Source: Rubrivivax sp.
GTDB lineage: Bacteria > Pseudomonadota > Gammaproteobacteria > Burkholderiales > Burkholderiaceae_C
Assembly: GCA_019635285.1 (NCBI GenBank)
Contig: JAHBZS010000006.1
Location: 89,945-153,944 of the forward strand
Reading direction: 5' to 3'
Length of the DNA stretch: 64,000 nt
Part shown: positions 19,624 to 28,926 of the stretch, piece by piece
Layout: each line of letters begins with the position of its first letter
How positions within the stretch are numbered: position 1 is the stretch's first letter
Translations under genes and position numbers: made by a program
Notes under the pieces: model-generated
The model's database searches: none
What the model was told of the DNA's origin: nothing
What the model saw: only the letters and a program-made list of their open reading frames with translations

Positions 19624-19938
19624 CTAGAACTTCAGCTCGTCCACCTCGTACAGCGACATCTGCGGCGCCGCGGTCGCGCAGGCCGCCGCCGCCTTGACGA
19701 AGGCGCGCGAGGCCGGCACCGCAAAATGCGCCAGCAGCGCCGCGCGGTCGGCCCATTCCTCGACGAACACCAGGCGCAACGGGTCTTCGACGTCGCGGTG
19801 CACCGCATGGCTCAGGCAGCCGGGCTCGGTGCGCGAGCGCCGCACGTGTTCCAGACTCAGGCGCAGCAGTTCGTCGACCTGCTCCGGCCGTGCCTGGAGG
19901 CTGCCGGTGACCACCACCTTGCGCGGCGCCTCAGGCAT
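19624..19938 (-). CDS. Antibiotic biosynthesis monooxygenase (ABM) family protein
   Basis: A 104-residue dimeric alpha/beta-barrel protein of the ABM/YgiN type. Seen are the opening strand KVVVTGSLQARPEQVDELLRL, EPGCLSHAVHRDVEDPLRLVFVEEW and the helix ALLAHFAVPASRAFV. Members include cofactor-free quinol monooxygenases and haem-degrading enzymes; the substrate is not predictable. Its start overlaps the end of the GlcG-like gene by 8 bp, so the two are probably co-transcribed. Confidence 0.88.
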   Translation of the reverse strand: MPEAPRKVVVTGSLQARPEQVDELLRLSLEHVRRSRTEPGCLSHAVHRDVEDPLRLVFVEEWADRAALLAHFAVPASRAFVKAAAACATAAPQMSLYEVDELKF

Positions 19939-20356
19939 GTTTCAGTCCCACCGCGGCAATGCCGGCGATGCAGATCTCCTCGTCCTCGTCGCCCGTGCCG
20001 CCCGACGCACCGGCCGCGCCGATCGTCTGGCCGGCCGCATCCTGGATCAGCACCGCGCCGGTCTGCGGCAGGAACTTCTGCGACGACACGGCAGCCAGCG
20101 CGGTCATGAAGGCCGGCAGGTCCTTGGCACGCTGGGCCAGCGCGCGCGAGTTCACGCCCATGCCCAGCGCGGCGCTGGCCTTGCCGTTGGCAATGTCGAT
20201 GCGCAGCGCGGTGGCGCCATCCTCGCGCGCCGCGGCCTTGATCTGGCCGGCGGCGTCGACGACGACCAGGCCCATCGGCTTGTAGCCCTTGGCGCGGGCG
20301 GCGGCAAAGGCAGCGGAGATCAGGCCCTGGGCCTGCGAATAGGTCAATGCACTCAT
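19931..20356 (-). CDS. GlcG/HbpS-like heme-binding family protein
   Basis: A 141-residue protein of the GlcG/HbpS (DUF336) family. Typical segments are LTYSQAQGLISAAFAAARAKG, MGLVVVDAAGQIKAAAREDGA and the glycine-rich C-terminal QTIGAAGASGGTGDEDEEI. Members form octamers; HbpS binds heme and others occur in glycolate and diol operons. No signal peptide is seen. Upstream partner of the ABM gene, and divergent from the exported beta-propeller gene. Confidence 0.9.
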   Translation of the reverse strand: MSALTYSQAQGLISAAFAAARAKGYKPMGLVVVDAAGQIKAAAREDGATALRIDIANGKASAALGMGVNSRALAQRAKDLPAFMTALAAVSSQKFLPQTGAVLIQDAAGQTIGAAGASGGTGDEDEEICIAGIAAVGLKHA

Positions 20357-20476
20357 CGGTGAGTCGGTCTGAAGAATCGAAGGGAACCCCGATTCTTGCG
20401 CATCGGCAAGGCCGCCCCCTGCCGCCGCCTTATGCTCGCGGCCGTGCCGATGCGCCACTACCGCAAACGACTCACC

Positions 20477-21640
20477 ATGAAGCTCCTTCGCAGATCCCTG
20501 GTCGCGCTGTGCACACTGGCCACCGGCTTCGGCGCCGCCGCGCAGATTGCCGTCTCGGTCAACGACAACAAGATGGTGCTGGACAACGGCGTGGCCAAGG
20601 TGGTGCCGAATGCACCGCCCGACACCCTGGCCTTGATCGACATGAAGACGATGCCGCCGCGGCTGCTCGACGAGATCGAGGTACCGGGCAGCGTGGTCGG
20701 CCCGCCGCTGTCGGTGGCGGTGGCGCCCGACGAGTCGATCGCGCTGGTGACGTCGGCGGTGAAGGTCTCGCCGGCCGAGCCCACCAAGACCGTGCCCGAC
20801 AACCGCATGTCGGTCATCGACCTGACGGTGCGCCCGCCGCGCATCATCGCCACCTTGACGACCGGCGCCTCGCCGGCCGGCGTGTCCATCAACCGCGCGG
20901 GCACGCTGGCCCTGGTGGCCAATCGGGGCGACTGCACGGTGTCGGTCTTCACCATCGCGGGCAAGACGGTGACGCCGGCGGGCACGGTCGCCCTCGGCGG
21001 CGCGCCCGATTGCGGCGCCAGCCACGTGGCCATCAGCCCGGATGGCCGCCGCGCGCTGGTGACACGCGACAACGACCACAAGATCTCGGTGCTGGCCATC
21101 GACGGCACCAAGGTGGAGCCCACCCAGCGCGACATGAACGCCGGCCTGCGGCCCTATGGCATCGACATCTGCGTGCCGGGCCGCATCGCGGTGGTGGCCA
21201 ACATCGGCGCCGGGCAGGGCGATGCCGACACGATCAGCGTCATCGACATGACGGCCGCGCCGCCGCGCATCGTCGAAACGCTCAGCGTCGGCCAAACGCC
21301 CGAAGGCATCAAGTGCTCGCCCGACGGCACGTACGTGGCCGTGGTGGTGATGAACGGCAGCAACAAGGCCAAGGAGTCGCCCTTCTACAACCCGCAGGGC
21401 AAGCTGCTGCTGTACATGGTGGCGGGCAAGACGCTGCAGAAGTTCGGCGAGCTGCCCATCGGCAACTGGTCGCAGGGCGTGGCCTTCGCGCCCGACGGAC
21501 TGACGGTGCTGGTGCAGAACATGGTGCAGAAGGACATCCAGGTCTTCCGCATCGACGGCATGCGCCTGGTCGATACCGGCCAGCGCATTCCGCTCAAGGG
21601 CGGTGGCGCCGCATTGCGCACCGCCGACAAGCCGCGCTGA
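20477..21640 (+). CDS. Exported YncE-like beta-propeller protein
   Basis: A 387-residue protein with a Sec signal peptide (MKLLRRSLVALCTLATGFGAAAQ, cut near residue 23). It is followed by repeating blades with the motifs VAVAPDESIALVTS, VSINRAGTLALVANRG, VAISPDGRRALVT and IKCSPDGTYVAVV. This is the YVTN/YncE seven-bladed propeller pattern of periplasmic binding or lactonase-like proteins. No catalytic residues were identified. The ATG at 20477 is chosen because it opens the signal peptide; the frame is open upstream. The cardiolipin synthase gene starts 7 bp after its stop, suggesting one transcript. Confidence 0.85.
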   Translation: MKLLRRSLVALCTLATGFGAAAQIAVSVNDNKMVLDNGVAKVVPNAPPDTLALIDMKTMPPRLLDEIEVPGSVVGPPLSVAVAPDESIALVTSAVKVSPAEPTKTVPDNRMSVIDLTVRPPRIIATLTTGASPAGVSINRAGTLALVANRGDCTVSVFTIAGKTVTPAGTVALGGAPDCGASHVAISPDGRRALVTRDNDHKISVLAIDGTKVEPTQRDMNAGLRPYGIDICVPGRIAVVANIGAGQGDADTISVIDMTAAPPRIVETLSVGQTPEGIKCSPDGTYVAVVVMNGSNKAKESPFYNPQGKLLLYMVAGKTLQKFGELPIGNWSQGVAFAPDGLTVLVQNMVQKDIQVFRIDGMRLVDTGQRIPLKGGGAALRTADKPR

Positions 21641-21647
21641 GCGGCCC

Positions 21648-23045
21648 GTGATCTTCATCGATCACTACCTGTCCATCCACGGCCTGGTCGTGGTGGCCGG
21701 GCTGCTGCTGTACGTGGTGGTGTCGCACCTGACCGAGCAGCGCCGCCACCCCACCGCGGCCATCGCCTGGGTGCTGTTCATCATCCTGATGCCCTATGCG
21801 GCGATGCCGGTCTTCCTGGCCTTCGGCTCGCGCAAGCAGGCACGGCCGCGCACGGCGCGCGGCCACCATGTGGCGCCGCAGGGTGTGGGCGGCTCGTGGG
21901 TGCTGCAGACGCTGCATGCGCTGGGCCAGCCGGCGCCGGCCGAATACCGCGAGCTGAACATCCACGCCGACGGCAGCCAGGCCCTGCAGGCGCTGTGGTT
22001 GCACCTGGACAGGGCGCAGGAGTCGATCGACATCTGCACCTTCATCCTCGGCCGCGGCCCGGTCGGCCAGCGTGTGATGGAGCTGCTGTGCGCCAAGGCG
22101 CGCGCCGGCGTGCGCGTGCGCCTGCTGCTCGACGGCATGGGCAGCCTGATGGCCGGGCGCCCCGACCTGCGGCCGCTGCGCGACGCCGGTGCGTGGGTGA
22201 CGCTCTTCGTGCCGCCGCTGCATTCGCCGCTGAAGGGCCGCACCAACCTGCGCGACCACCGCAAGATGCTGATCGTCGACGCGTCGCTGGACTCGCGCCG
22301 GCTGTGGAGCGGCGGGCGCAACCTGGCGTCGGAATACTTCGAGGGCACGCCCGGCGATCCGCCGTGGCACGACCTGAGTTTCGACCTCGGCGGGCCGCTG
22401 GTGCGCCAGGCCGCGGCGCTGTTCGAGCGCGACTGGGCCTTCGCCAACACCGAGCGGGCCCCCGAGGAAATGCCGCCCGAAGACGAGCAGGACAGCAACG
22501 AACGTCCGGCGCACGGTGCGCAACTGGTCGCCTCCGGGCCGGACCAGGTGGACGACACGGTCTATGCGCTGCTGCTCAGCGCCGCCTACCAGGCGCGGCG
22601 CCACATCGCGCTGGTCACGCCGTACTTCGTGCCGGATGGCGCGCTGGTGCTGGCGCTGTCGCTGGCGGCGCGCCGCGGGGTGGAGATCGACCTGCTGATG
22701 CCGGCACGCTCCAACCACCGGCTGTCCGACATCGCGCGCGGTCGCCCGGTGCGCGCACTGGCGCAGGCCGGCGTGCGCATCTGGCTGGCACCGCAGATGC
22801 TGCATGCCAAGCTGGCGGTGGTCGACGGCATGCTGGCGCTGGCCGGCTCGGCCAACCTCGACAGCCGCAGCCTGTTCCTCAACTACGAGATGATGATGGC
22901 CTTCCACGAGCCCGGCGACGTGCAGCGCTTCCGCGACTGGTTCGAGCGCGAGAAGCTCTCGGCACGGCCCTATGTGCTGCGCCAGCCGGGGCTGTGGCGC
23001 GACCTGGCCGAGGGCATGGTGCTGTGGGTGGGTTTCCAGCTTTGA
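21648..23045 (+). CDS. cls: Cardiolipin synthase / phospholipase D family protein
   Basis: A 465-residue inner-membrane enzyme with two N-terminal membrane helices (about 8-27 and 38-58). Two HKD motifs follow: HRKMLIVD (His204) with GGRNL, and HAKLAVVD (His386) with GSANLDSRS. This is the bacterial cardiolipin synthase layout, joining phosphatidyl groups to form cardiolipin. It begins at a GTG (21648) 7 bp after the propeller gene; an upstream in-frame ATG lies inside that gene. Which of the ClsA/B/C types it represents cannot be decided, but two N-terminal helices favour ClsA-like. Confidence 0.93.
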   Translation: MIFIDHYLSIHGLVVVAGLLLYVVVSHLTEQRRHPTAAIAWVLFIILMPYAAMPVFLAFGSRKQARPRTARGHHVAPQGVGGSWVLQTLHALGQPAPAEYRELNIHADGSQALQALWLHLDRAQESIDICTFILGRGPVGQRVMELLCAKARAGVRVRLLLDGMGSLMAGRPDLRPLRDAGAWVTLFVPPLHSPLKGRTNLRDHRKMLIVDASLDSRRLWSGGRNLASEYFEGTPGDPPWHDLSFDLGGPLVRQAAALFERDWAFANTERAPEEMPPEDEQDSNERPAHGAQLVASGPDQVDDTVYALLLSAAYQARRHIALVTPYFVPDGALVLALSLAARRGVEIDLLMPARSNHRLSDIARGRPVRALAQAGVRIWLAPQMLHAKLAVVDGMLALAGSANLDSRSLFLNYEMMMAFHEPGDVQRFRDWFEREKLSARPYVLRQPGLWRDLAEGMVLWVGFQL

Positions 23046-23120
23046 GCCGTGCCGGCGCCGGCTGGCCTGGCGGCGCTGTCGCTTCCGACATGGTCGTCCT
23101 ACAGGTCGGCCGCCGCAGCG

Positions 23121-23498
23121 TCAGCGGCTGACCATCTTGCGCATCAGGTCGTCGAGCGCGGCGTCCAGGTCGTCGCAGCGCCCGGTGTGCACCGCCGACA
23201 CCTGCACGCTGGTGCTGCGCGGCGCCACCAGCCAGTGGAAGCGTTCGCGCGCCGACAGCTTGCCCAGGGCGCCCGCCGCCGGTCCGCCCTGGCACACGGC
23301 CTCGATGCCGGCCAGCGCGGCACGGATCGGCTGCGGGTCCACACCCGGGGCCAGGCAGCGCAGCACGCCGTCGTCCAGCGCGAAGCGCGCCCGCAGGTAG
23401 CGGTTCGCCGGGCAGGACAGGATCACGCCGGCATTGATCTGCTCGCCGCGCTCCACGCGCGGCAGCACACGCACGATGGCGTAGTCATAAGCGAGCAT
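23121..23498 (-). CDS. DUF3037 family protein
   Basis: A 125-residue protein matching DUF3037: YDYAIVRVLPRVERGEQINAGVILSCP at the N-terminus and RFHWLVAPRSTSVQVSAVHTG in the second half. DUF3037 genes stand very often next to HipA-like kinases, as here: the kinase end overlaps this start by 14 bp. Function unknown; an antitoxin or partner role is only a guess from the pairing. Confidence 0.88.
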   Translation of the reverse strand: MLAYDYAIVRVLPRVERGEQINAGVILSCPANRYLRARFALDDGVLRCLAPGVDPQPIRAALAGIEAVCQGGPAAGALGKLSARERFHWLVAPRSTSVQVSAVHTGRCDDLDAALDDLMRKMVSR

Positions 23499-24231
23499 GG
23501 GCATGCCGGGCTTCCTCGGCAAAGGCGCGCGGGGCTTGCAGCCGCGCATCGAAGTAGGCGCGGTAGGCGTCGCGCGGCGCATCCAGCCAGGCGTCGGGGA
23601 TCAGCGCCACGATGGCCGCGATGCGCTCCGGCGTCAGCAGCGGCGCCAGTTGCGCATCGGCCTCGGCCAGCGCGTCGGCGCGCGGCAGCAGCACATGGTC
23701 GCGGATCGGCACGAAGGGTGCGCGCGCGCGTTCCAGGTAGCCGTCCCACTGGTGCTGGAACACCAGCGCCGCGCCGTGGTCGATGAGCCAGGGCTTGCCA
23801 TGCCACCACAGCAGGTTGGTGTTGCGCGGCGTGCGGTCGACGTTGCCCACCAGCGCGTCGAACCAGACGATGCGCGAGGCCAGCGCAGTGTCAATCGGCA
23901 TGGTCAGCGGGTCGTAGGCCACCGAGCCGGGCAGGTAGTCCAGCGCCAGGTTCAGCCCGCCGCTGGCGCGGATCAGGTCCTGGATTTCCGGGTCGGGCTC
24001 GGTGCGCGCGAGCTCCGGGTCCAGCTGCATGAAGACGATCTCCGGCACCGGCAGGCCCAGCGTGCGCGCCATCTCGCCGGCCACCAGCTCGGCGATCAGC
24101 GCCTTCGGCCCCTGGCCGGCGCCGCGGAACTTCAGCACGTACAGGCCGTCGTCGTCGGCTTCGACGATGGCCGGCAGCGAGCCGCCTTCGCGCAGCGGCG
24201 TCAGGTAGCGGGTGGCACAGACGGTTCTCAT
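23485..24231 (-). CDS. HipA-like kinase family protein
   Basis: A 248-residue protein of the short HipA-like group (pfam HipA_2 type). Kinase features include LYVLKFRGAGQGPKALIAELVAGEMARTLG (ATP-binding Lys region), FDALVGNVDRTPRNTNLLW (catalytic-loop Asp and Asn) and LIDHGAAL (metal-binding Asp). It lacks the N-terminal domain of full HipA toxins. The downstream DUF3037 gene overlaps it by 14 bp. No hipB-like DNA-binding antitoxin is visible, so it is not a standard hipBA module. Confidence 0.88.
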   Translation of the reverse strand: MRTVCATRYLTPLREGGSLPAIVEADDDGLYVLKFRGAGQGPKALIAELVAGEMARTLGLPVPEIVFMQLDPELARTEPDPEIQDLIRASGGLNLALDYLPGSVAYDPLTMPIDTALASRIVWFDALVGNVDRTPRNTNLLWWHGKPWLIDHGAALVFQHQWDGYLERARAPFVPIRDHVLLPRADALAEADAQLAPLLTPERIAAIVALIPDAWLDAPRDAYRAYFDARLQAPRAFAEEARHAHARL

Positions 24232-24291
24232 GACCGCGTGGACTCTACCGCGAAGGCCTGGCCGCTATGCTCAGGGCACGAGGAGACGACC

Positions 24292-25080
24292 ATGGACACC
24301 CACCAACACCGCAAGGCCGAAGCCTTCCGCGACCTGCATCGCGGCGATTGCTTCGTCATCCCCAACCCCTGGGACGCCGGCAGCGCCCGGCTGCTGGCCG
24401 ACCTGGGTTTTGCCGCGCTGGCCACCTCCAGCGGCGCCGCGGCCGGCGTACTGGGCCGCAAGGATGGCGAGCTGACGCGCGACGAGGCGTTGGCCCACGC
24501 CCGCGCCATCGTCGCCGCCACCGACCTGCCGGTGGCCGGCGACCTGGAGAACGGCTTCGGCGATGCGCCCGCCGAGGCGGCGCTGACCATCCGCCTGGCG
24601 GCCGAGGCCGGCCTGGTGGGCGGCTCGATCGAGGACGCCGGCGGCGTGCACGACCGGCGCATCTACGACTTCAACCATGCGGTGGAGCGCGTCGCGGCGG
24701 CGGCCGAGGCGGCCCGCAGCCTGCCGTTCCCCTTCACCTTGACCGCGCGCTGCGAGAACTTCCTGCGCGGCCACCCCGACCTGGACGACACGCTGCGCCG
24801 GCTGCAGGCCTATGAGAAGGCCGGCGCCGACGTGCTGTTTGCGCCGCTGCTGCCGGATCTTGCGGCCGTGCGCACCGTCTGCCAGTCGCTCGGCAAGCCG
24901 GTCAACTTCATGGTCGCACGCAAGGGCCTGAGCTTCAGCGTGGCCGAGCTGCGCGACGCCGGCGTGCGCCGCATCAGCCTGGCCACGTCGCTGTACCGCG
25001 CGGCCATGGACGGCCTGCGCCAGGCGGCGCAGGAGGTGCGGCAGCAGGGCCGCTTCGGCTTCCTCGACCGCCTGCCGTGA
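24292..25080 (+). CDS. Isocitrate lyase / PEP mutase family protein
   Basis: A 262-residue alpha/beta-barrel enzyme. The PEP mutase/ICL signature appears as VIPNPWDAGSARLLADLGFAALATSS and VAGDLENGFGDAPA, GGSIEDAGG supplies metal-binding acids, and TARCENFL is also present. Members cleave C-C bonds (2-methylisocitrate, oxaloacetate) or rearrange phosphonates. It lacks the KKCGH catalytic loop of true isocitrate lyases, so it belongs to the undefined PEP mutase-like group. A GAGGAG ribosome site precedes the ATG at 24292. The phosphoesterase gene overlaps its stop (GTGA). Confidence 0.88.
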   Translation: MDTHQHRKAEAFRDLHRGDCFVIPNPWDAGSARLLADLGFAALATSSGAAAGVLGRKDGELTRDEALAHARAIVAATDLPVAGDLENGFGDAPAEAALTIRLAAEAGLVGGSIEDAGGVHDRRIYDFNHAVERVAAAAEAARSLPFPFTLTARCENFLRGHPDLDDTLRRLQAYEKAGADVLFAPLLPDLAAVRTVCQSLGKPVNFMVARKGLSFSVAELRDAGVRRISLATSLYRAAMDGLRQAAQEVRQQGRFGFLDRLP

Positions 25081-25877
25081 AGCTGCTGCTGTTATCCGAC
25101 CTGCACCTGGAGCTGTCGGACCTGGCCTTGCCGCCGGACCTGGACGTCGATGTCGCGCTGCTGGCCGGCGACATCGTCAACCCCGGCCACCGGCTTCACG
25201 ACTGGGTGACGGCGTCGCCAGTGCTGCGGCGCGCACGCGCGGTGGTCGCGGTCAGCGGCAACCACGAGTACTTCGACGCCGTGCTGCAGCAGGAAGCCGC
25301 GGCGATGCAGGGGCATGGTCTGCCGCCGCTGCACCTGCTGGACACGGCGCAGGTGGTCATCGACGGCGTGCGCTTCCTCGGCTGCACCTTGTGGACCGAT
25401 TTCGCGCTGCGCATCGACACGCCGCAGGGCCCGGTGTCGGACGCGGCGCGCGGCATCGCCGTGGCGCAGCGGGCGATGGCCGACTACCGCTGCATCGGCT
25501 GGCAGGACGGCGGCACGACGCGCCGGCTGACGCCGCACGACACCCTGCGCCTGCACCACCAGCAGCGCGACTGGCTGCAGCAGCGTCTGGCCGAGCCCTT
25601 CGACGGCCCGACGGTGGTGCTCACGCACCACGGCCCGCACCGCGGCTCGCTGGCCCCGCGCTTTGCGGCCGACTGGATCTCCACCGCCTACCTGAGCGAG
25701 CTGCCGCCCAGCTTCTTCGAGGTGCCGGTGCTGTGGCTGCATGGGCACACGCACAGCAGCCACGACTACCGGGTCGGCGGCTGCCGCATCGTCTGCAACC
25801 CTCGCGGCTACCAGACGGCGGCGATGCCGCGGCCCGAGAACACCGCGTTCCGTGCCGATCTGGTGCTTACGCTGTAG
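25077..25877 (+). CDS. Metallophosphoesterase
   Basis: A 266-residue calcineurin-like phosphoesterase with all five metal-site blocks: SDLHLELSD (DxH), LLAGDIV (GD), VSGNHEYFD (GNHE), VLTHHGPH (H) and WLHGHTHSSHDY (GHxH). It starts at GTG 25077, overlapping the stop of the PEP mutase-like gene, and so is translationally coupled. Substrate unknown. Confidence 0.92.
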   Translation: MKLLLLSDLHLELSDLALPPDLDVDVALLAGDIVNPGHRLHDWVTASPVLRRARAVVAVSGNHEYFDAVLQQEAAAMQGHGLPPLHLLDTAQVVIDGVRFLGCTLWTDFALRIDTPQGPVSDAARGIAVAQRAMADYRCIGWQDGGTTRRLTPHDTLRLHHQQRDWLQQRLAEPFDGPTVVLTHHGPHRGSLAPRFAADWISTAYLSELPPSFFEVPVLWLHGHTHSSHDYRVGGCRIVCNPRGYQTAAMPRPENTAFRADLVLTL

Positions 25878-25955
25878 TCGCTGTGGCCGCTTTGGCCGCG
25901 GCATTTGCCGCAGGCGGCGGCGCACGGTGCCGCAGGCTTCACGTAGCATGCGCGC

Positions 25956-26426
25956 ATGTCATTGCCCACCAAGGTTTCGTCGCTGGTCGCTGCCGTGCTG
26001 CTTGCCGCAGCCACCCTGGCCGGCACGCAGCCCGGCGAAGGCGGGCTGTACATCGCCGGCGCGGGCTTCAGCTTCGACGCGGCCGCACAGCGCGCGCTGG
26101 CGCAGAACACCGCTGGCCAGCGCTTCTTTCTGCTGAGCTTGCCGCCTGAAGCGTCGGCGCTGCGCCGCAACGCGCTGCCCGCGCAGGCGCAATGGCGCGA
26201 GCGCGTCCTCGCGGCCAACGGCGTGCTGCTGGTCTGCCAGCGCGACCTGGACCTGGGGCGCATCGACGCCGCCACCTTGGTCAGCCAGGTGGTGCCGGTG
26301 CGCGGCTGGCCGCCCAGGGGCAGCCCGGCCTGGCCCGCCGGGCAACGCACCTTCGCGGGCGAAGACCGCGCCAGCCTGCCGGCGGCCAACGAGGCGCTGC
26401 GCCGCCTGCGTTCCACCTGCTCCTGA
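25956..26426 (+). CDS. Hypothetical exported protein
   Basis: A 156-residue protein with a likely signal peptide (MSLPTKVSSLVAAVLLAAATLAG). The mature part alternates hydrophobic strands and helices: RFFLLSLPPEASALRR, GVLLVCQRDLDLGRIDAATLVSQVV. It ends with NEALRRLRSTC, giving two Cys residues that could pair in the periplasm. No family was recognised with certainty; the alternating pattern slightly resembles DsrE-like folds. It starts 78 bp after the phosphoesterase and precedes the AsmA-like gene by 75 bp. Confidence 0.75.
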   Translation: MSLPTKVSSLVAAVLLAAATLAGTQPGEGGLYIAGAGFSFDAAAQRALAQNTAGQRFFLLSLPPEASALRRNALPAQAQWRERVLAANGVLLVCQRDLDLGRIDAATLVSQVVPVRGWPPRGSPAWPAGQRTFAGEDRASLPAANEALRRLRSTCS

Positions 26427-26500
26427 GTCAGTCCGCCGGCGCAAACGGGCGCCGCACGCGCGGGTCGAAGTCCGGCGGCAACCCTCGGTGACAATGCCGC

Positions 26501-28915
26501 ATGCGCGCGTGGTGGCGGTGGGGTCTGATGGGGCTGGCGGCCCTGCTGCTGCTGGCGGCCGGGCTGGCGTGGTGGCTGGTGCAGGGCTTCGACGGCGAGC
26601 GCTTTGCGCGCGCCGCCAGCGACTGGATGCGCACGCACCACCAGCGCGAGCTGGTGTTCGGCGGTCCGGTGCGGCTGCAGCTGTGGCCGCAGCCCGCGGT
26701 GGCCGTGCAGGCGCTGCGGCTGTCGGAGCCGGTGCGGCCCGGCCAGCCCCCTCAACCCTTTGCAAGCGTCGAAGCGGCGTCCCTGTCGCTGAAGCTGCAG
26801 CCGCTGCTGCGTGAGCGCCGCATCGAGGTCGACAGCGTCTCGGCGCGTGGCCTGAAGCTGCATTTCCAGCGCGAAGAAGGCGGCCGGCGCAACATCGACG
26901 ACCTGCTCGGCGCGGCCACCGGCGCCGGCGGCGAGCCGCGCGCAGAGCGCGCTGCCCAGCTCGAACACCTGGAGCTGAGCGACGTTGAGCTGCAGCTCGA
27001 CGATGCCTGGGCCGGCGTGCACGGCCGGCTGACGGTGCCGCATCTGGAGCTGGGCGCCTTCGGTCCCGGGCTGCGCGCGCCGCTGCAGCTGCAGGCGCAG
27101 GCCGCACTGACGCAGCCGCCGCTGAACGCCAAGCTCGATCTGCAGACCGGGCTGCAACTGCGGCCGGCGCCGCAGCCGGGCGGGCCGCCGATCCTGCGGC
27201 TGGACAAGACCACGCTGCATCTCAGCGGCGATGGCTTCCAGACCGAAGGCCTGGACGCCAGCCTGCAGGCGCAGACCATCCAGCTGGAATACGGCGCGGC
27301 CGAAGGCACGCGCGACAGCCGTGCCGACCTGAGCGAGCTGAAGCTGCAGTTCCGCGGCCGGCGCCTGGGCTGGCAGATCGATGCCGGCCAGCTGCAGCTG
27401 GCACGGCTGCAGCTGGACATGGCACAGCGCCACCTGGCGCTGAAGGCGCTGGCGGTGCAGCTGAAGGGCCAGCGCGCGGGGAGCACGCTGGACGCGTCGC
27501 TGCGCTGGCCGGAGTTGTCGGTGCAGGGTGACCAACTGCAGGGCGGGCTGCTGGAAGGCGAACTGAAGCTCGGCGGCGACCTGCAGCTGGACATGAAGTT
27601 GCGCTCGCAGGCGCCCAGCGGCAACTTCGAGCGCATCGCGCTGCCCGGCCTGCACGTCGACATCGACGGCCGCCGCGAGGGCAGTGCGCTGTCGGGCCAG
27701 GCCGACGGCCACCTGGTCATCGAGCCGCAGTCGCGGGTGGCCGCGCTGGACGAGGCCTCGCTGCGCCTGCGGCTGGACGACCCGAGCTTGCCGCCGTTGC
27801 AGATGGCGCTGCAGGGCAGCGCGCGGCTGGCGCCCGATGCCGCCAGCGGCCGGCTCGCCGGCACGCTGAACGACCAGCGTGTCGATGCGCAGGTGGACGT
27901 GCAGCGCGCGGGCGCACGGCCCCGGCTGGTGGTGCAGGCGCGTTTCGACACGCTGGACCTGAACCGCTTCGTCGCCCCGGCGCAGCGCGGCGCGGCGCCG
28001 GCGCCGGCCGCCGCCGACAGGCCGGTGGACCTGCAGCCGCTGCGCCTGGCCGACGCGCGCCTGAACCTGAGCGTCGCGCGGTTGCTGCGCGCTCCTTATC
28101 GCATCGACCGGCTGGAGCTGCAGGCCGCGGTGGACAACGGCGTGCTCAACCTGCGCCGCGCCGCGGGCCGCGCCTGGGGCGGCAGCTTCGACGCCAGCGG
28201 CAGTGCCGACGCCGGCAGCGGCCGGCTGGCGCTGCGGCTGCGTGCCGACGGCATGGACGTGCGCGCATTGCTGGCCGACACCACCGGCTACGACGGCCTG
28301 CGCGGCCGCGGCCGCATCGAGGCCGATGTGACGAGCCGCGGCAATACGGTCGGCGCGCTGCGCGCCGCGCTCAACGGCACCGCGCGGCTGTCGCTGCAGC
28401 CGGCGGCGCTGCGCGGCGTGGACCTGGCGCAGACGCTGCGCACCTGGCGCAGCGCCACCACCGACCAGCTGGCCTCGGACGTGGCGCGCCAGACCGAATT
28501 CAGCCAGCTCGAAGGCAGCTTCGAGCTGCGTAACGGCGTGGCGCACAACAGCGACCTGGCCGGCAGCAGCGAGTTCCTGCGCGTCAGCGGCGAGGGCCGC
28601 ATCGACCTGGCGCAAGGCCGGCTGGACTACCTGCTGCGTACGCGCGTGGCCAACACCGCCAGCGGCCGCGCCGGGCCGGAGATGATGATGCTCAACGGCG
28701 TCACCGTGCCGGTGCAACTGAGCGGCCCCTTCGGCGACATCGAATGGCAGGTGCCCTGGGCCACGGTGACGGCTGCGGTGGCCGCGCTGTCGGTGCCCAA
28801 CGTGGCGCGCGGCACGGTGGGCACGGTGACGCGGGGCGCCACCGGCGTCGTGCGCGGCGCGGCGGGCCTGTTGCGCGCCCTTCCCGGCGTGGCCGCGGCG
28901 TCGGCGCCGCGTTGA
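26501..28915 (+). CDS. asmA: AsmA family protein
   Basis: An 804-residue protein with one N-terminal membrane helix (about 5-28) and a long periplasmic part. AsmA marks include the N-terminal VFGGPVRLQLWPQPAVAVQALRL pattern, SVEAASLSLKLQPLLRERRIEVDSV, and the C-terminal AsmA_2 region with AAGRAWGGSFDASGSAD and FSQLEGSFELRNGVAHNSDL. AsmA-like proteins form long lipid-binding grooves that help move phospholipids to the outer membrane. Repeated LQL/QLQA strands fit the beta-groove fold. It is monocistronic, followed by an 11-bp tandem repeat. Confidence 0.92.
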   Translation: MRAWWRWGLMGLAALLLLAAGLAWWLVQGFDGERFARAASDWMRTHHQRELVFGGPVRLQLWPQPAVAVQALRLSEPVRPGQPPQPFASVEAASLSLKLQPLLRERRIEVDSVSARGLKLHFQREEGGRRNIDDLLGAATGAGGEPRAERAAQLEHLELSDVELQLDDAWAGVHGRLTVPHLELGAFGPGLRAPLQLQAQAALTQPPLNAKLDLQTGLQLRPAPQPGGPPILRLDKTTLHLSGDGFQTEGLDASLQAQTIQLEYGAAEGTRDSRADLSELKLQFRGRRLGWQIDAGQLQLARLQLDMAQRHLALKALAVQLKGQRAGSTLDASLRWPELSVQGDQLQGGLLEGELKLGGDLQLDMKLRSQAPSGNFERIALPGLHVDIDGRREGSALSGQADGHLVIEPQSRVAALDEASLRLRLDDPSLPPLQMALQGSARLAPDAASGRLAGTLNDQRVDAQVDVQRAGARPRLVVQARFDTLDLNRFVAPAQRGAAPAPAAADRPVDLQPLRLADARLNLSVARLLRAPYRIDRLELQAAVDNGVLNLRRAAGRAWGGSFDASGSADAGSGRLALRLRADGMDVRALLADTTGYDGLRGRGRIEADVTSRGNTVGALRAALNGTARLSLQPAALRGVDLAQTLRTWRSATTDQLASDVARQTEFSQLEGSFELRNGVAHNSDLAGSSEFLRVSGEGRIDLAQGRLDYLLRTRVANTASGRAGPEMMMLNGVTVPVQLSGPFGDIEWQVPWATVTAAVAALSVPNVARGTVGTVTRGATGVVRGAAGLLRALPGVAAASAPR

Positions 28916-28926
28916 GTCGGCGCCAC

